Shown here: positions 22,855-34,094 of the stretch, piece after piece
Layout of the letters: each line of letters begins with the position of its first letter
Position numbering within the stretch: position 1 is the first letter of the stretch
NCBI RefSeq assembly: GCF_025370935.1
Contig: NC_133494.1
Span: 2,036,610 to 2,100,609, forward strand
Origin: Choristoneura fumiferana
Lineage: Eukaryota > Arthropoda > Insecta > Lepidoptera > Tortricidae
DNA length: 64,000 nucleotides
Reading direction: 5' to 3'
Notes under the pieces: generated by a model
The model's database searches: none
The model's input: the letters and a program-made list of their open reading frames with translations, nothing else
Told to the model about the DNA's origin: nothing
Program-made: the position numbers and the translations under genes

Positions 22855-23075
22855 TAATCCTGCGTGAAGCAGCAGTGCTTGCACTGTTGTGTTTCGGCGT
22901 GGAGAGTAAGACAGCGGTGAAATTACTGGCACTTGAGGTATCCATCTTAGGCCTCTAGTTGGCAACGCATCTGCAATACCCCTGGTGTTGCAGGTGTCTA
23001 TGGGCGGTGGTGATCTCTTACCTACCATCAGGAGACCCACTTGCTCGTTTGCCATCCAGTCGAATAAAAAAAAAA
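22855..23075 (+). mobile_element. LINE 3' end (GTGCTTGCACTGTTGTG type) with target duplication
   Basis: A 5'-truncated LINE tail with GTGAAATTACTGGCACTTGA and ATCTCTTACCTACCATCAGG, ending in a poly-A. ATACTAGCGACGC flanks it exactly (22842-22854, 23076-23088), a 13-base target-site duplication. Further copies at 44812, 56816 and 60605. Confidence 0.88.
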
Positions 23076-23249
23076 ATACTAGCGACGCACACTGGCATTG
23101 CGCGGGAGTAATTTTGGGGAGAGAAAGCTGAAAAATGTAGTGTCTTCGATTAAAGACCTTTTTGTACCAAATTGCACGCGTGCAAAGCCGGGGTGCGAGT
23201 CGCTGTATAGCCCCTTTGAATTACTGGAAAATGTTCAGTTCTTACACTT

Positions 23250-23323
23250 CATCATTCCAGCCATATACATATACATATATATGGGATATATATATGTCCC
23301 ACTGCTGGGAACAGGGCCTCCGG
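23250..23323 (-). mobile_element. SINE fragment (CAGCAGTGGGACG family) with expanded TA tract
   Basis: CATTCCAGCC, an expanded (ATAC/TATA)n, then GTCCCACTGCTGGGAACAGG. Only the 3' tail of the SINE in reverse. Confidence 0.6.
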
Positions 23324-23399
23324 CTTTTCTTATACTTACATACTATTATTTAATACTATTCATGGTATCCTGCCTTTTCGCAGAATTATTTTTATTCCA

Positions 23400-24160
23400 A
23401 ATGTTTTATTTCCCAACTCAATTTTCTCCGAAACCTAAAATTTTTCTCAGTGTATTTTTTTATGGTTTTATAGATCACAGTAGGTTAGGCTAGGTTTGTT
23501 TTATGAAAGTTCTGCAAATAATATGGATTCAGAGAAAATCGTCAGTTGGAAAAAGACACAGTTTGGCAAATTAAACATTTGGGAATAATATTTCTGCGAA
23601 ATGGCAGATAATCACCAGGTATTCATATTATAGCTCTTCCATATTCATTGATCGTCGTAAACCACCCGCGCGCAGCGTGCTTTGATCAAGCTTATCACAA
23701 AGTTAACCAACATTAGTGTCATTTACATTCAGTAATGACTCACGCCGTGACACATGGGCGTGATAATCACGGTGAAGCTGTGTAATACTAGTTTTGTCCA
23801 GTGTCTTTGCTCCTGTACAAAACGCTTAACACATTTAGTTTACCCAACTTCCCGGTAGATGGCGCTGTTCGCTCAGCAAACTAGCGGACTGCATTCTGCT
23901 GTAGACTATTGTAGAGTAAAATCTTTTTGTCTCCTTTTGATGATTTGTGTGGAGATTTATTTGGCTAGAATAAACATACGTCAGTTTATAATTAAGCTCG
24001 GTGTTTAATTCTTGCTCCTTTTCAAAACCCTAGTGTGCACGAGATTGTACAGCTCCCGTGGAAGAACATAAAATTGCTAGCTTTTTACCTCGTTGGAATT
24101 TCGGAATTATCCTTTCAAAATGCATCTGTATGAGTCTGTCAAATTTCGAGTCTCTAGCTC
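23400..24160. other. Intergenic; possible LTR-like sequence at about 23790-24040
   Basis: GTAGATGGCGCTGTTCGCTC, an AATAAACATACG signal and CTCGGTGTTTAATTCTTGC resemble a Copia-type LTR, but I cannot show matching TG/CA ends or a second LTR. Confidence 0.25.
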
Positions 24161-24166
24161 ATGTGA

Positions 24167-24305
24167 TGTACAGTCACCAGCACCAATATCTGACAAAACA
24201 AGCGTGCATAAATATCTGATACGACTCTATTTCTAGGGCCGGAAGGACGTGTCAGATATTTCTGCACGCTCCGCTGTGGCAGATATTAATGCTGGTGACT
24301 GTACA
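24167..24305. mobile_element. Palindromic MITE with TGTACAGTCACC ends
   Basis: TGTACAGTCACCAGCACCAA pairs with TTAATGCTGGTGACTGTACA, and the pairing continues inward (TATCTGACA / TGGCAGATA). 139 bases, no coding; mariner-like ends. Confidence 0.8.
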
Positions 24306-24741
24306 TACGCTGCGCATCCTCTAGTTAGTCAGTCAGTAGGTACCTAACGTGTTAGAATAAGTTTTTGTTAAAAATTACATTTTTAATTAAGTATAATAAT
24401 AAATTCATTTATTTCGGACAACTTGGCCCATACAATACAACAACAACAATACCTACAACAACCAAAATATACACTTTTCTTGCTGACTGTAGGTACTCCG
24501 TCCACTGAAGGTACTCCGTGGATAAGAATATTATTTGCGAACAGCGGGTCCGGTCATTAGCTAGTCGCGGTCTTAATGAAAAATTAATAAATCTTGTATC
24601 AGGTCGGACGCATCGCTGAAGCGTCTACCTTAAAGGGTCCGGCTGGGTGACCATGCAGCCGGATTTAAGCGGAATACACCTTACATTTCAGATAGAGAGA
24701 GATAGGTGTTTGTTTTTAACATGTCTTAAGATTTATAAGTA

Positions 24742-24951
24742 ACTAGCTGTTGCCCGCGACTCCGTCCGCAAAGAATTCATTTATCGCAATCCCGCGGGAA
24801 CTATGCAATTTTCCGGGATAAAAACTATCCTATGTCCTACAAACTATCTGTAAACCGAATTATATCTAAACCGGTTCAGCGGCTTAGACGTGACGAGGTA
24901 ACAAACAAATAAACTTACAAACTTCAGCATTTATTATATAAGTAGGATTGA
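24742..24951 (-). mobile_element. Helitron-like non-autonomous element, near full-length
   Basis: Reverse copy from ACTAGCTGTTGCCCGCGACT to TTATTATATAAGTAGGATT with all internal blocks (TCCCGCGGGAACTATGCAAT, CCGGGATAAAAACTATCCTA, GCTTAGACGTGACGAGGTAA). The best family reference in the window. Confidence 0.7.
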
Positions 24952-25255
24952 TTAAATCACCCCGACGTTTTGCATATTGCGGGCCCGTGATCACGAGTTG
25001 ACACAAGAATCATTGAGATAATTTTAGCAATGTACCTAGTGTCATCCACGAAGACGCGAGATTTTGTCAAAATTAGACATTAACGACATTGTAATAAGAA
25101 CCACGGCACGAGTCATCTACTAGGCCACCGGCTTTTTCAACTGTAATGTGAAAGTGCCAAAATAAAATCGTAAGTTAAGATTGGTTTTTTGGAATCTTTT
25201 TGTATTTTTTATTTCAATTCCAAATTTTTACTTTTACGGTCATCCCGTAAAAACC

Positions 25256-25383
25256 GAAATTGAAAATACAAACTGAAATATAGATACACAGAAAAAACAG
25301 AAAAATAAGACCATCACTGGGAATCGAACCCAGGTCCTCGGTAATCCGTACCGCGTGCTATACCGCTACACCACTCATGGTCA
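25256..25383 (-). mobile_element. tRNA-like SINE (TTTTTCTG-tail family)
   Basis: Same head and tail as 21953-22076, with GGGAATCGAACCCAGGTCCT (reverse B box) and a CACAGAAAAAACAG tail. The acceptor-stem-like ends (GACCATCACTGG / CACTCATGGTC) are slightly mismatched. Confidence 0.75.
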
Positions 25384-25830
25384 CCACTGACCATCAGTGG
25401 TGTGTAAGTAATCGTAAGTGTCCGTTTTAGTGTCCAGTTTTTCCGGCAAAAAACTTCAACATGGTAACACCGGGTTTCTACGGAAAAATTATACAAGTTT
25501 TAACGAGTTTCCCTTTGTTCGCGGGCAATTAGTTATTCTTTTCACCGGCGCAATTACTGTTTAATGTTCGCGGAGTCGGCGTTTTTCTAAATTTTAACCG
25601 TCCATTCGGCGCGAATGGTGCGTTAATAATAGTACAGAATGAAAACGCCCAAAAGCCCTTACGCTCCATAGGGCGGCTGGTCGTACAGGAAAGGGTGCAG
25701 ATCGCGTAGAACAAGACAGAGACCAAATACTTTTAATTAAATGCAAAGTATATTACCTAGTAACCATATAATCTTTTTGTAATTAGGTTTTGTCGCTCAC
25801 CTGCTATGTCCCACCGCGAGGCGCTTATAT

Positions 25831-26139
25831 CATCATCATCATTCCAGCCTATATACGTCCCACTGCTGGGCACAGGCCTCCTCTAAGAACAAGAGGGCTT
25901 GGGCCATAGTTCCCACGCGGGCCCAGTGCGGATTGGGAACTTCGCACGCACCATTGAATCGCTTCGCAGGTTTGTGCAGGTTTCCTCACGATGTTTTCCT
26001 TCACCGCAAAGCTCATGGTAAATTTCAAATGTAATTCCGCACATGAATTTCGAAAAACTCAGAGGTGCGAGCCGGGGTTTGAACCCACGACCCTCTGCTT
26101 GAGAGGCGATAGGTCAAACCACTAGGCCACCACGGCTTT
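25831..26139 (-). mobile_element. tRNA-derived SINE (CAGCAGTGGGACG family), full-length with target duplication
   Basis: From (CAT)n CCAGCCTATATACGTCCCAC to AAACCACTAGGCCACCACGG in reverse. GGCGCTTATAT flanks both sides (25820-25830, 26140-26150), an 11-base target duplication. Best reference copy with 29716-30027. Confidence 0.92.
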
Positions 26140-26150
26140 GGCGCTTATAT

Positions 26151-26600
26151 ATTTCAAGTCAATAAAACATAAATTACTTACTGCCTAAACAATTCCTAAC
26201 CGACTGAAGGATAAAAAAACTACAGCCATCATTTTATGACGCCTAGATAAATACCGAATTTACGAGCGTAAGAAGTAAGTACAAAATATTTTTAATCTCA
26301 TTAAAAGTGGCCTCCAATAAATCGCAATCGCCTTCCAATCCTTAGTCCTGACGCATTTCTGTCCCTCGTGTTCTTGCAATTTACTTATATTGGATTCCAG
26401 TGTCGCTGCTGTCTGTTTAATAAATGTCCGCGAGCATGTCTTGTGGCCCGGTTACACTCACGCGCTAAAGTTTTTTGATTAAAAATTACGATCGCACCAG
26501 CGTTAACTTTTAAAGGTAGCTGACCTTATTGTCTAACGGATATGGAATTACAATTGTTTTCTTCACTTTTTTTGCTACACAGGATGAGGGTAGAAAGATA
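26151..26600. other. Intergenic, no gene recognised
   Basis: No exon or repeat recognised. Confidence 0.35.
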
Positions 26601-26608
26601 TTATAGAA

Positions 26609-26984
26609 ATATTAGATTTTTGCACTCAGTACAAATTTAATTATGTTACCTATTCCTAGAGCTCATAGTAAACTTATTTATAAAAGCGGTTATTTAACTG
26701 CTATGTGTCAAAGTCAAAGTCAAGTCAAAGTCAAAATATCTTTATTCAATTTAGGCTATAACAAGCACATGAATGTCGAAAAAAATCTACCACCGGTTTG
26801 AAAAACCTCTGCTGAGAGGAATAGGCAAAAACTCGGCCACCAGGCTTCATCGGGATTTTAAAACAGATTTAAATAATATTAGATTTTTGCACTACAGTAC
26901 AAAATTTAATTATATTACCTATTCCTAGAGCCTAGAGCTTATAGTAAACTTATTTATAAAAGTGTTTATTTAACTGTTATGCGT
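26609..26984 (-). mobile_element. LINE 3' end between ~100-bp direct repeats
   Basis: 26709-26875 is a LINE tail in reverse: (CAAAGT)n, then ATATCTTTATTCAATTTAGG and GCTGAGAGGAATAGGCAAAA. It lies between two direct copies of ATATTAGATTTTTGCACT...CTATTCCTAGAGC...TTTATTTAACTG[CT]TATG (26609-26708 and 26876-26984), which differ by ~10% and small indels. Confidence 0.75.
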
Positions 26985-27505
26985 ATATTTAATAAACTAC
27001 TAGTTGAAATGAAATATAAATTAAAATAAAACCTAAAGCTAAAACATGATACTAATGTGTATGACGCGATATTCGAGGACTGGAAAATGAAGTGCGAAGT
27101 GTGGAGGCGCCGTAACATTTAAAATAAGAACTTCGTGTCTATAAAAACTGATGTTTGAATTTCGAAATCGAATGTAAAATTTGAATCCTACGTACTGTCT
27201 ACATCAAATCTACAAGAATGTGATTGCAATAAGTCTCCCAAAGGGAATAGCGAATTGAACTTTATATGAAAGACTGTGGGAATCAGTTTTCATCAGCAAG
27301 AAAGTACGAAAAATGCCAAGTGGTATTTTTGAGGACTTTGTTCGATGGCTTCGTATGCTGACTCTACATGCAGTGTGCAAAATCACGCGAAGACAGTTGC
27401 AAAATTTTACCATATTTCTGACAGAAAATTGAAGATTGAAATTGGAAATCTCAAGAAGAAAGGAAACGAAGGAAAAGAAGACGCAACATCAATAACAACC
27501 TATTT
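26985..27505. other. Intergenic, no gene recognised
   Basis: A 67-codon open frame at 27345 has no recognisable motif. Left uncalled. Confidence 0.3.
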
Positions 27506-27507
27506 TA

Positions 27508-27645
27508 TTTTTCATCATCATCATCAGTCGGAAGACGTTCACTGGTGAACAAAGGCCTCCCCCATAAACGCCACAATGAACAACTCGCCACTTGTATCCA
27601 CCGGTTGCACACAACTCTCACGATGTGGTCAGTCCATCTAGTCGC
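27508..27645 (-). mobile_element. RTE-clade LINE 3' tail
   Basis: (CAT)n CAGTCGGAAGACGTTCACTG, AACAAAGGCCTCCCCC and CACTTGTATCCACCGGTTGC are the reverse of the family's C-terminal coding/3' end (…RWMQVA…GEAFVQQW). Confidence 0.65.
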
Positions 27646-27899
27646 TTCGTCTTCCGGTTCGACTTTATCTTTAGATTCATTATCTTCAATCTTTACTTCC
27701 TTTCTTAATAATATAACTGTGAACTAATTATGTTTGTTTGGACTATACAGCGATAGTTTTGGACTCTAAGCATAGTAGTAGGTTTAGTAATTCTAAATAA
27801 TTCCGCCCTCTTACGAACAACACACAACGACAAGGTTTACCTCGGTGTTATATTTAGTAAAGCAATATAGCCCTAACTTAATCAACTTAGAAGACATAA

Positions 27900-28348
27900 A
27901 AAACGACCTTAGAAAAGTTGGAAAACTCCTACGTTATCATTTCTAAGCTCAATATCTCAAAAGCAGCTGAACCAATTTTTATCAAACATAGCTAAAAACC
28001 TCTGCAAGAACACTCGCTTTCACGTAAAGAAAACCGCATCGAAAACGGTCCATCCGTTTGAGAGCTACGATGCCACGGACAGACATTGGCTTCAAAAACA
28101 CCCTTCTTTTTGCGTCGGGAGTTAATAACCTAATCAACAAAGGGAAAACCCCGACTTTGTTACTTCAAACTGCAATATCTCAAAACCGATTTTGATAAAA
28201 CATGTCTAAAAACCATCGCTAGGAACCCTGATTTCAAATAAAAACTGCATTCAAATCGGTTCACCCTTTTGAGAGCTACGGTGTCACAGACAGACACACA
28301 TAGCGGTCAAACTTATAACACCCCTCTTTCTGCGTCGGGAGTTAAAAA
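27900..28348. repeat. Tandem pair of the GACGCAAAAAG repeat
   Basis: Two direct units (27900-28125 and 28126-28348) share CAATATCTCAAAA, AAAACCG[AC]ATTCAAATCGGT-like, GAGAGCTACG and a TGCGTCGGGAGTTAA end. Another unit lies at 63296-63516. Confidence 0.65.
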
Positions 28349-28834
28349 AGAGTTCAAATCTACAACGCGAATAATAACGAAACGAAATTAGTCCGTTGAA
28401 ATAAAAAAAAACATTGTCCTTAATAAATCACATCGCCCTTACCCCTAAAGTTACGCCATCCATTCAAATTTGAGTATAAATAATTCAAAACATATTTATA
28501 CCTTTTAATTTTATTTCGCGGTACGTTACCAAAATTAAGGTCGAACAACAAAAAAATCAAAACAGAAGGGAAACATTTTTTATTGTTGGAAAACGCCTGT
28601 TTCCATTCATTGTGGAGTAAGGCCTTTTTATGGAACAAATTAAAGGCCTCGCGACGATTTTGCTTTTAATTAGTTTCTTAATGATTCATTCCGGGCGGCG
28701 ACAGTGTTTGGAATTTGTTGAGAATAGGATGAGGATTAAATTTGAAATTTTCCGCGAGTTATAATAGTTAAGCGTTTGAAGTTATTGAAATTGGTGGTAA
28801 TTGTCTTAAAGTGCTTATTAGGTAACAAATTAAA

Positions 28835-28980
28835 CTCAAACTCAAACTCACAACATTTATTAACAACAAAAACACAGTAAAAACATAAATAGGAGAAGAG
28901 AGAAAAATTAGAGATATTGTGTTGTAGTGTGATGCCAAAAGCACTCAGCTGAGCAAAACACCACCACCACCATTTAATTA
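28835..28980 (-). mobile_element. LINE 3' end with (CAAACT)n tail
   Basis: ATTAAACTCAAACTCAAACT then ACAACATTTATTAACAACA and a CACCACCACCACC block, as in CR1-type 3' UTRs. Low detail. Confidence 0.45.
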
Positions 28981-28989
28981 CTTAATAGT

Positions 28990-29460
28990 ACATTGTGTCT
29001 TAAGGGCGGTAAATAAGGAATTACGAACGAGAGTCTATTAGATGAGTCGATGTTCGTAATTCTAGTACCGCCCGTGCGACATACAATGTTTTTCATCACA
29101 TTTGCGAGTATAATTTTATATTTCTAAAAGAAAAAATATAATTGTTCCAAATATTGGCGATACCTTAGGCTGCGCTCTTGGCAGCGCCGCCCTCCCCCTC
29201 CCCCTCCCTCAGCATGTGCCTGAGCCGCGTGTGCATGTGGTCCTGCTGCTGCACCATGCGCAGCACCATCAGTACGGGCACGGACTCATTTACCGACCTT
29301 GGGCTTCATGAAAAGAAAATTTGTACGCGCAATGACTCATTTACCGACCACGGGTTTCATGACAAGCACATTAAGGTCGAGGGTTTTATTTAGGGGGTTG
29401 CAATCAAGGTAGCCTTCATGTTTTGACACTGTTTACGAGCAAGTGTGATCAAAATAAACT
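28990..29460 (-). repeat. Compound repeat with possible captured 3' coding exon, copy 1
   Basis: Order on the minus strand: TTGATCACACTTGCTCGTAA end; two ~54-base units of GGTCGGTAAATGAGTC; a GC-rich block reading VPVLMVLRMVQQQDHMHTRL, RHMLREGEGEGGAAKSAA and a stop; then GGTATCGCCAATATTTGGAA and a 100-base palindrome (TTACCGCCC / GGGCGGTAA arms). The same order recurs at 54262-54762 in opposite orientation. The short frame looks like the end of a real protein that I do not recognise. Confidence 0.6.
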
Positions 29461-29591
29461 TTACTTAAAGTTAAAAAAATGTACCCGATCTTGCAATACA
29501 TGCACGTACGATTTCTTCCATTATAATATTAAATTCGTAATCTATTTCTTATAATAACATTTGTTGATTTTTATTTTTAATAATAATTAAA

Positions 29592-29705
29592 GGTACTACC
29601 ACAATCGGGACTTGTCACGCTAACAACGAGTAAAACCTCTACGTTTCGACCACATTACAGTTGGCGTGGTCACGAGTAGACGAGTGGTACTTATTACTTG
29701 TTGTT
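29592..29705. mobile_element. CGAAACGT foldback element, left part (split by SINE)
   Basis: ACCACAATCGGGACTTGTCA, CTCTACGTTTCGACCACATT and GGTCACGAGTAGACGAG match the arm of the 40202-40530 element. The remainder resumes after the SINE at 30028-30090. Confidence 0.65.
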
Positions 29706-29715
29706 AATGTAATAA

Positions 29716-30027
29716 GCCGTGGTGGCCGAGTGGTTTGACCTATCGCCTCTCAAGCAGGGGATCGCGGGTTCAAGCCTCGGCTCGCACCTCTGAGTTTTTG
29801 AAAATTCATGTGCGGAATTAACTTTGAAATTTACCACGAGCTTTACGGTGAAGAAAAACATCGCGAGGAAACGTGCACAAACCTACGAAGCAATTCAATG
29901 GTGCGTGTGAAGTTCCCGATCCGCACTGGGCCCGCATGGGAACTACGGCCCAAGCCCTCTCGTTCTGAGAGGAGGCCTGTGCCCAGCAGTGGGACGTATA
30001 TATAGGCTGGGATGGATGGATGGATGG
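29716..30027 (+). mobile_element. tRNA-derived SINE (CAGCAGTGGGACG family), full-length, nested
   Basis: GCCGTGGTGGCCGAGTGGTT (A-box side), CGGGTTCAAGCCTCGGCTCG (B-box side), the family body, CCCAGCAGTGGGACGTATAT and a (GGAT)n tail. AATGTAATAA flanks both sides (29706-29715, 30028-30037). It interrupts an older foldback element. Confidence 0.92.
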
Positions 30028-30090
30028 AATGTAATAAGACCCGATTTTGGTAAGTAGTAAATATGAGTGAAAATCACGAAGGTATAATGC
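30028..30090. mobile_element. CGAAACGT foldback element, right part
   Basis: Continues GACCCGATTTTGGTA and ATGAGTGAAAATCACGAAGG, the terminal block of the family. Includes the SINE's right target duplicate. Confidence 0.55.
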
Positions 30091-30099
30091 ATTCGTTTT

Positions 30100-31090
30100 T
30101 TATTTTGATTTTAAGTCCTCGGCTATGAAGGACTTTGTAATCAATATTGTAAGATACACTAATTTAGTTATATTATTTATTTGGTGTACCTATACCGATA
30201 CACAAATTATAAAAGAGCGGGCGGAGTCTTCTGACACAAGTAGGTATTATCTATGCTTAAAAAGAGGCTCCAACAAACTTTTCCTTCATTTTCATTTTCA
30301 ATTGGCTGCAATTGAATGTATGTTTGTACATTACGTTCTATAAGAAGGACATGGATAGTCAAAAGTTTTTACTTTTCAGATTGTTTAAACGATATTGAAG
30401 TTTGTATGGCCGCTGTGGAAAATTGTGCCAGTCACATAACATTTAGAATAATATTGTCCTTTATATAACCCAAACGGCTGCCAGCTTTAAATTTTAAACG
30501 TCGTTTGAATGACGCCCGATCAATACGTTTGTCTCAACTTTTATGAAATCGCTGTCAAAAGAAACGTATTTAAATGCAAATGAGATTACAGAGAGATTGG
30601 AATAAACGCTTTCCCAATAAGAAATATATAACTTTCCGTCTCACTCGGAGTCAAAAGTTTCAATTGAAATTTTAATAATTTAAGTTATGCACTTTTGGTT
30701 GAAGGATCAGCTGTGCTTTATTAGTCATTACGAATTTCGATCCCTCAATTTCACGTTATGACACTTATGTATGACTATGGGTGGTAGTTATTGCTTTCCG
30801 ACTGATGATCCACAAGTTCGTTTGTCTCCCATTTAAAAGAAATGAACCAAGAGCGTGTTAGCCAAAATAAATGCAGAGTAGTAAATAATATACGGCAATC
30901 TATGGGCGTTATACGCAAAAAGGTTCTTGGGTTTTATTTTAGGAGGGTGCAACCCATTAGCCTGCATTTTACGACACTGCAACCGCTTACGAGCAAGTGT
31001 GATGAAAAGCTTTATTACACCGGTTTTTTTTTATATCTGTTAACTTCGGCAGACGGCTCAGTTCATTGACATAAACTACCTGATAACTAA
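30100..31090. other. Intergenic with small repeat remnants
   Basis: 30790-30840 is a LINE-tail remnant (CGTTTGTCTCCCATTTAAAA). 30915-31010 is a terminal fragment of the 29.0/54.3 kb compound repeat (GGGTTTTATTTTAGGAGGGT ... CGCTTACGAGCAAGTGTGAT). No coding exon recognised. Confidence 0.4.
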
Positions 31091-31097
31091 CATTTTG

Positions 31098-31245
31098 TTT
31101 GTTTGTTTGTTTATACTCTTTATTGTACAAAAGGAAAAACAAAAAGCTTACATAAATAAAAGTTGTGTTAAGTACAAAGGCGGACTTATCCCAGCAGGGA
31201 TCTCTGCCAGTCAACCTTTGAGTGGTAGAGGAGCAATCCAAAAAA
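31098..31245 (-). mobile_element. LINE 3' end (TTTATTGTACA type)
   Basis: (TTTG)n ATACTCTTTATTGTAC, AAGGCGGACTTATCCCAGCA and GGGATCTCTGCCAGTCAACC are the reverse of a Jockey-type 3' UTR similar to 2655-2783. Confidence 0.6.
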
Positions 31246-31847
31246 ACAAGGATTGACAAATAGAGCAAAACATTTTCGCGAAATTTAAAAAAGAAACTTT
31301 TTTTTTTCGAAAATAAAGTCTTTCTTGCAAATAATAGTTTCACATTCATTGTTAGTTGTAAAAAAAACAAACTGGACAAGTTACATTGACTTGACATATA
31401 AAAGAGGCATCAAAAAAAATTAAACTTTCTTTGTTAATATATGTGTGAATCAAACACGGAAATTATGGACTTTAAAGAAAATATCATAAATTAAGGACCT
31501 TTACGCTGTTTTACTGCTAATAATTAATTAGCTCAACTCTTGATTATCTTTTAAACAGTAATAGTTAGACCACTAGTGTGTTAGCGAAATTAACTTTATT
31601 TGACCTGCAGATTGTTCCCTTAAAGTTAACGGATATAAAAAATAACACGGTAAAATACTACTGTTTAAATTTCGATTTAACTAAAAGAAATATACTGGGA
31701 TAAAAATCATGAAATTCTATCAAATGCCGCAGATACCTGCTCTGAACACGACCACTATGTCACGTGGTCTATTTCCGCCCCATACAGAGGACCCACAGAG
31801 TTAATATCACAGACAGGCAACTCCTTAATTCCTCTGCAGTTACGTAA

Positions 31848-32130
31848 CGTTCATCATCATCAGCCGACGGACGTCCTCTGTTGAACAAAGGCCTCGCAAT
31901 TAAAACGTCACAATGAACGACAACTCGTAACTTGCATCCACCGTTTGTCTGCAACTCTTGCGATGTCTTCAGTCACCACAATGATCACCACTCGACTTTT
32001 CTCCCCCAACGGTTATCCGTTCTTCGAGCGATATGTGTGGCCCACTCATTGCCACTTCAGCTTGCATATTCTTTGAGCTATTTGGGTGATTCTTCGGCGG
32101 CTTTCCGTATTCTGGATTCTGTTGCATAGG
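31848..32130 (-). mobile_element. RTE-clade LINE, 5'-truncated copy with 3' end
   Basis: On the minus strand, in order: NRIQNTESRRRITQIA, KLKWQ (then a stop where WAGH begins), a degraded WGRK region and the RW-MQV…/GEAFVQQ-like tail ending in (GAT)n. It is a continuous copy of the last ~90 residues with stops and indels. Confidence 0.7.
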
Positions 32131-32386
32131 TAACATACAGCAAGTACGGATTAATTCTAAAATTCATTTTTATACGCAATAAAATCCAAATTACGGAAGT
32201 CGCCGTTGCAGCTCGAAGAATGTACCTGAAGTTGCAATGGGCCACATCACTTGAAAAACAGATACACTTGAAGATATAGGGATATGAGTATTTGGAAATA
32301 CTTTTTACTTCTAACAGCGAATCTACAGTGTTAAACATTATAACCAGATTTGTAAATCTGTTTATAAAAATATACCTACCTCGTTG

Positions 32387-32470
32387 AGTTTCTTGCCGAA
32401 TTCTTTTCAACAGAGGTTTTTTCGAACCAGTGGTAGACTTTTTGACATTAAATAAAGATATTTTGACCTG
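32387..32470 (+). mobile_element. LINE 3' end (CGTTGAGTTTCTTGCCG type)
   Basis: CGTTGAGTTTCTTGCCGAAT, GAACCAGTGGTAGACTTTTT and an ATTAAATAAAGATATTTTGAC tail, a frequent CR1-type 3' end in Lepidoptera. Confidence 0.6.
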
Positions 32471-32474
32471 ACGT

Positions 32475-33115
32475 TGTCACACCTCTTATCAAGAGGACCA
32501 ACGATATCGTTACTCCTCCTCTGTCAGCACTTTTACCCCTAAAAAGTGGTTTCCTGCACGAAGACACCGTGTCACAGAAGTATAGCTGTTTTACACGTGT
32601 GGTTGTGGAACAGCAAGGTAAAAAAGGTTGTTTTTTATGTTAAGGTCACCGAGTGTCGCGTCTGCGCTGTTTATTCCACCTGAAAGGGCTACAATAGGGC
32701 TGTAATTCACCGTGGCCCATTCCGCAAGACGGGTGGCCGAGTGTCCCCGCGATAAAATTGGATGTGTCCATGCCCTTATTTATGGGGACGCGATCTGTTA
32801 AGAAGTGCCGAAAGAAAGTGTAGCTGCCAACTTAACTGAATGCTCAATCACGGCGCCACTACTAAAGGAAACTTCCAGAATTGTATATGGTGACGTTAGT
32901 TTTGGGTTTCGCCACCCGCAGATGATAAGTTGGTAACAGTATAATGAAAGGTCCTGTTTCACTCGGAATTGATATTTAGGCCCCGAAACAAATTATATTG
33001 GCGTTTAAAAATGTTGCGAGGGTTTTGTTGTCTTGGTTTTATTTAAATTTTAGTACTTTTTAAAAACAATATTTAAATTATCGACTGTTGAAGTTTTAGT
33101 TTTAGTTTTAGTTAG
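32475..33115. other. Intergenic, no gene recognised
   Basis: Moderate GC; no exon-like frame or recognised repeat. Confidence 0.3.
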
Positions 33116-33119
33116 TTTG

Positions 33120-33243
33120 TTGAAGTTGCGGGAAACCGGTGGATGTAAGTGGCGAGTTCATTGTGGCGTTCTGAGGGGGAGGCCTTTGTTCAGTAGTGGA
33201 CGTCTTCCGGCTGATGATGATGTTGATGATGATGATGAATGAT
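33120..33243 (+). mobile_element. RTE-clade LINE 3' tail
   Basis: GTTGCGGGAAACCGGTGGAT, GAGGGGGAGGCCTTTGTTCA and TCTTCCGGCTGATGATGATG; encodes the family's final VAGNRWM…EAFVQ region and ends in (GAT)n. Confidence 0.7.
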
Positions 33244-33679
33244 GAAGCTTTAGTTATTTAACAAAACTCTAGACTACTAGACTTGTTTTGCCTATTTTTT
33301 AAGTTTTTAAAGCAGTTAGGATTTTTTAAAATCATACTTTTTTTTTGTAGGTACCTAATAAAAAGCTAGCTTAAAAGATTTTAAACATGTATAAGTAAGC
33401 AATTATTACATTCTGTCCCCTTACTTACTACCTACATCATAAACTAGAATATAAATGAATACCTAGTTTAGGTACAATTACAGTTAAAAATAATCTTAAA
33501 CAGTGTAAGGTTCCTTTAAGACGGCCATAATTAAAGTAACAGACGGAGCCGCGCGGCGAGGCAATACGCTATAAAGAGGCTTCACCCTAAGCTTTTCTTT
33601 TCCTTAGTGATGGCCATTAGTCGATAACTTTATCAAGATGAAAGAAACCTACGATTTTTGATATCGATTTTAAACTGAA

Positions 33680-34090
33680 AGAAAGAAAGAAGACATTTAT
33701 TCACATTCACAAAAACACAAACCCAACAAAATTTAAAAATAAGAATAGACAACAAAAATAAAATAAAAAAAAAAACAAACATGAAAATACATACACAATT
33801 TTGTGTGTCCCCGCAAAAGTGAAACTGACTACAAAAATTAGAGGTTCGCACTTCGATTGTTTTTTTTTTTTATTTGTTCAATTACATTTTCCCTTACGGC
33901 TATAAATTCTTCGTGTATATTAACTTCGAGGTATTTTTAAAGGCACAGTTTATTTTAAAAGAAAGAATGAAAGAAATATTTATTTGGGCAAAATTCGACA
34001 CAATAGGTATAGATAGAGGTACTTACAGTTTAATAAATTAAACATAATAGCAGCCATGCAAAATAAAACAAATAAAAATAAATACATTAT
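33680..34090 (-). mobile_element. Two LINE 3' ends with GAAA-rich tails
   Basis: 33683-33845 starts (GAAA)n GACATTTATTCACATT, and 33958-34085 starts GAAAGAAATATTTATTTGGG. Both are typical reverse-oriented, 5'-truncated CR1-type tails. No coding left. Confidence 0.5.
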
Positions 34091-34094
34091 GTTA

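Noticed and set aside
23790..24040. Solo LTR of a Copia-type element
   Set aside because: AATAAA and CTCGGTGTTTAATT are suggestive, but TG...CA ends and a target duplication could not be shown.
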